DNA of 64,000 nucleotides from assembly GCF_020884795.1 (NCBI RefSeq), contig NZ_BBZF01000028.1, forward strand, positions 61,126-125,125, written 5' to 3'. Source of the stretch: Micromonospora okii (GTDB lineage Bacteria; Actinomycetota; Actinomycetes; Mycobacteriales; Micromonosporaceae). This document shows positions 61,821 to 64,000 of this stretch, piece by piece. The position numbers were made by a program, and so were the translations under genes. How positions within the stretch are numbered: position 1 is the stretch's first letter; every line of letters starts with the position of its first letter. The notes beneath the pieces are model-generated. The model ran no database searches. It saw only the letters and a list, made by a program, of their open reading frames with translations, and had not been told where the DNA came from.

Positions 61821-62310
61821 CGGCACCCGCACGTCGGAACGGTCACCTTCGGCGGCTACGCCCAAAGCACCGCCACCGCCGTCGACGACGACGCCCTGAC
61901 CCTCCCCGGACGATGGGTAGACCACCACACCGACCACCCCCGACCGGCATGGATATCCATCGGCTGGCGCGACCACGACGACCCGCGCCACACCGGCACC
62001 CGCACCGCCCTGCACCTGCTACACCGCCCCGGCCACACCGAGACCATCCACCACACGCCCCTGGACTGGCTGTCCTGGACGGCCTACACCGTCATCGCCG
62101 GCGGACTACACCGCGGCATCGCCGCCCTCGACGACGGCCGACGCGGCATCGGACCCCCATCCCTGACCGCCCTGCGGTCGTGGCTGCACCGATGGGAACA
62201 AGCCGGCCGGCCTGACGGACGCCGACTGGTTTCACCCCCGCCTCGATCCCCGTAACGACGAAGACCTCCCCGGCTGGGACCTGCGAGTCACCGCCGACAC
62301 CAGCCGGTGA
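61806..62310 (+). pseudogene. Hypothetical gene with a 3' frameshift
   Basis: From ATG 61806 the frame reads Gly-Thr-Val-Thr-Phe-Gly-Gly-Tyr-Ala and later Leu-Ser-Trp-Thr-Ala-Tyr-Thr-Val-Ile-Ala-Gly-Gly, with strong third-position GC bias. Near 62205 the coding bias passes to another frame, which continues Leu-Thr-Asp-Ala-Asp-Trp-Phe-His-Pro and stops at 62310; the original frame stops at 62255. A single-base change in a GC-rich stretch (or a sequencing error) would restore a protein of about 165 residues. No family is recognised. Confidence 0.5.
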
Positions 62311-63007
62311 CCCACCCGACCTGCCACCAACGCGTGGTGGGGTGGATACGGCCGTTCCACCCCACGGTCACACGATGAAGGACGAAACCCTGCGCGAGCC
62401 TCTGCGGCAGGTGGGGTTACTTCCCCCGGCCTGACTCTGTAGAAGTATGTCGAGTCGCGTTGCGGCGGTCCGGCTATCGAAGCGCGAGCATCGTGCAGCA
62501 ACATGGGGGCCACCCGACGTGTTCGCCGCATGGGCGGTTGGGTGCGAAGGTTGTGGGTCGGTGATCGTTTCCGTTCGCTCGATAGGCGCCCGCGTCGAGA
62601 TGCCGGGCACCCGCCTCACTTGGGGCACCTACCCGGATCCGCATGACCGCCGCCTGGGGTGATCGACCTTTGGACGCGGCCGTCGCCAGTGACATCGAGG
62701 CCCGGCCGACGCTCTCGGCGAGGTAGGCGACGGCCTCGGAATGCAGCGACAGAGCGTCGCGACGCCCCATCGCCGCGCCAGCCGCAGCGGGCCGCCATCA
62801 CACCGGCCAACCACATCTGCTCGCCGTCGCCGCGGGCAGCGCCAGCAGGCCGCCGCCGACGGGTGGATGGCCTCGGCCTTGAAAGTCCTGCCCGTGTGCG
62901 GTTGCCGGGCAACGGTAACCTCGTAGCGGCGCGAGACCTGCCGACGCTTCCGGTGGTCCGCCGCAGGCGGCAAGGCGAAACGTGGACACGACAACTGGAG
63001 GTAGTTG
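62311..63007. other. Intergenic region with no supportable gene
   Basis: About 700 bases. Overlapping minus-strand frames contain coding-like pieces at 62474-62770 and near 62900-62970, but they change frame and no domain is recognised. It is most likely decayed sequence of the accessory region. The promoter for the two-gene unit at 63008 should lie at its right end. Confidence 0.4.
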
Positions 63008-63298
63008 GTGCCAATACTCGTCTACGAGGGAGAAGAGTCGAATCTCAAGGTGCTGGCCGACGATTTGGCCGCCCACCCTGATCTGGCCGGTGTCTGCACT
63101 GTCACGATCACTTCGGCCGATGCGTCTGGTCAGGGCGTGCTTCGTCACGGAGCTCTGGCGGAAATCGCCATCACCATCGCGTCCGGCGTCGTGACCTCCG
63201 CCGTCTACGACACAATCCGCCTGCTGGCCGACCGTGCCCGCGATCGTGGCAAGGTGGTCGAGAAGACCGACCGGCCAGACGACGAACAGGACAGGTAG
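63008..63298 (+). CDS. Small hypothetical protein, partner of the downstream gene
   Basis: A 96-residue protein. The N-terminal 35 residues are acidic and look like a beta-alpha unit. A hydrophobic stretch rich in Ala/Ile/Thr (about 50-68, Glu-Ile-Ala-Ile-Thr-Ile-Ala-Ser-Gly-Val-Val) could be a membrane or buried helix. The tail is highly charged. GGAGG six bases before the GTG at 63008 decides the start. The next gene starts ten bases after its stop. Such short leading genes next to effector proteins occur in trypsin- or peptidase-containing conflict systems; that reading is speculative. Confidence 0.62.
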   Translation: MPILVYEGEESNLKVLADDLAAHPDLAGVCTVTITSADASGQGVLRHGALAEIAITIASGVVTSAVYDTIRLLADRARDRGKVVEKTDRPDDEQDR

Positions 63299-63307
63299 CG
63301 CCCAGCA

Positions 63308-64000
63308 TTGAGCCGTCTCCGGTCGCCCTTCGGGGCGGAGCTGAACCTGCGGAGTCAGCTGCTTTTCCTAGACTCCCCACCCGGGCAGCCTCAGGACCTC
63401 GTGACAGCCGCTCTGTCCTGGCATTACCGCTACCTGCACGAGAGCAGCCACTGGGCGCGATACCACGGATCCTCCGTCGGAGTGCTGCTGACATTGCTGC
63501 GGCGCACCCGTGACTCACTCGCCACATATCTGCTGAGCCAACTGAGTCCGGCGGAGCAGGCCGCGGCTGCGGTGGCCCGTGCGGGCGGCCAGCCTCTGCT
63601 CTCGCTCCAGGGCGGTGCCCTCGCCGGGACGGACCTTGATTCGCTCAGCCAGGACTGGATCGACCTGCTGTCCACGTACCAAATGCTGATCGATCCTGGC
63701 CCATCCGTCGTGGAAATAATGACGCTAGAGGGCATGGCTCGCGCGCTCACCGTCACCTGGCAACAGTCCGCCGGCGAAGGAATGTTTCCCGGCACCGTGC
63801 CGGACGTGATCGTGACCGGGCGGAGGAGGTGTGTCGAGGTCGACGGTGCTCTATTAACCACACGTCTCCTGTTCGAATGCGCCGCGGTCCTCGACGAACT
63901 CTACCCTCAGGCGCTGGGTGCCCTGCGACCCTTCACTGATCCGTCGCTGATGCGGATGCTCGGTCACACGCTGAGCGGCGAGTACGGCATTCCTTACCGA
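63308..64000 (+). CDS. HExxH-containing protein, cut by window edge
   Basis: The 231 visible codons are open to the end of the window with strong coding bias. Tyr-Leu-His-Glu-Ser-Ser-His-Trp near residue 48 is a HExxH zinc-metallopeptidase motif. No signal peptide or membrane helix is seen. A TTG at 63308 is the first possible start in frame and lies ten bases after the upstream stop, which suggests coupling; a GTG at 63401 is possible but would leave the motif close to the N-terminus. One TTA codon occurs near 63854, rare in such genomes and often linked to developmental (bldA) control. Family is not recognised. Confidence 0.65.
   Translation, partial: MSRLRSPFGAELNLRSQLLFLDSPPGQPQDLVTAALSWHYRYLHESSHWARYHGSSVGVLLTLLRRTRDSLATYLLSQLSPAEQAAAAVARAGGQPLLSLQGGALAGTDLDSLSQDWIDLLSTYQMLIDPGPSVVEIMTLEGMARALTVTWQQSAGEGMFPGTVPDVIVTGRRRCVEVDGALLTTRLLFECAAVLDELYPQALGALRPFTDPSLMRMLGHTLSGEYGIPYR

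Overview
High-GC actinomycete chromosome, most consistent with Micromonosporaceae (Micromonospora or a relative): GTG/ATG starts with GGAGG-type ribosome sites, translationally coupled secondary-metabolite operons, CU044_5270/ECF sigma pairs, leaderless MerR-type promoters and TAP-like secreted hydrolases. The genus is inferred from gene style only; no marker gene is present.

Layout. (1) 1-2.1 kb: end of a formate/nitrite channel gene and an MFS exporter. (2) 2.1-10.9 kb: a compact cluster whose gene families and order match the published indolmycin pathway: a second tryptophanyl-tRNA synthetase (target-type self-resistance) transcribed away from a C-methyltransferase, a Rossmann oxidoreductase, a PaaK-like ligase, a PLP arginine-oxidase-like aminotransferase, a 2-hydroxyacid-dehydrogenase-fold imine reductase that lacks the catalytic His, an Ind6-like small protein and an N-methyltransferase. 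The synthetase gene is preceded by an 11-codon leader ORF with three Trp codons and a chain of alternative hairpins. (3) 11.0-15.3 kb: a low-complexity protein, a DJ-1/PfpI protein, and a divergent XRE regulator/14-TM MFS pair whose end carries a fragment of a formate/nitrite transporter gene. (4) 15.4-33.4 kb: an orphan hybrid NRPS-PKS locus with exporter, LuxR-type response regulator, StrB-like kinase and six coupled megasynthase genes (C-A-T; KS with a dead AT; free T; T-C-A-T; KS-AT-ACP; Ser-type A domain). No terminal thioesterase is visible. (5) 33.6-37.6 kb: formate/nitrite channel, SRPBCC protein, zinc alcohol dehydrogenase and DUF1345 membrane protein. (6) 37.7-45 kb: an accessory scrapyard that begins at a tRNA 3'-end fragment (probable att site): RHS/golvesin remnant, broken lyase, duplicated CBM2, intact CBM2-beta-helix secreted protein, ECF sigma/CU044_5270 pair, internally deleted IS3 element, truncated paralogue and TetR fragment. 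(7) 45-57 kb: condensation-fold acyltransferase, LysR plus beta-lactamase-like protein, CPBP protease, PBP1-type enzyme, class A beta-lactamase, two secreted TAP-like hydrolases and a MerR regulator. Four copies of one TTGA-N2-GTGCC-N5-GGC element lie at the hydrolase, MerR and acyltransferase genes and suggest a small MerR regulon. (8) 57-64 kb: IS30 and IS5 remnants, the intact copy of the truncated paralogue, an AlbA_2-like protein, a nucleotidyltransferase, a frameshifted hypothetical and a two-gene unit with a HExxH-containing protein that leaves the window.

The strongest biological points are the indolmycin-type cluster with its tryptophan-sensing leader, the unusual split NRPS-PKS with an inactivated AT, and the predicted MerR/TAP-hydrolase regulon.
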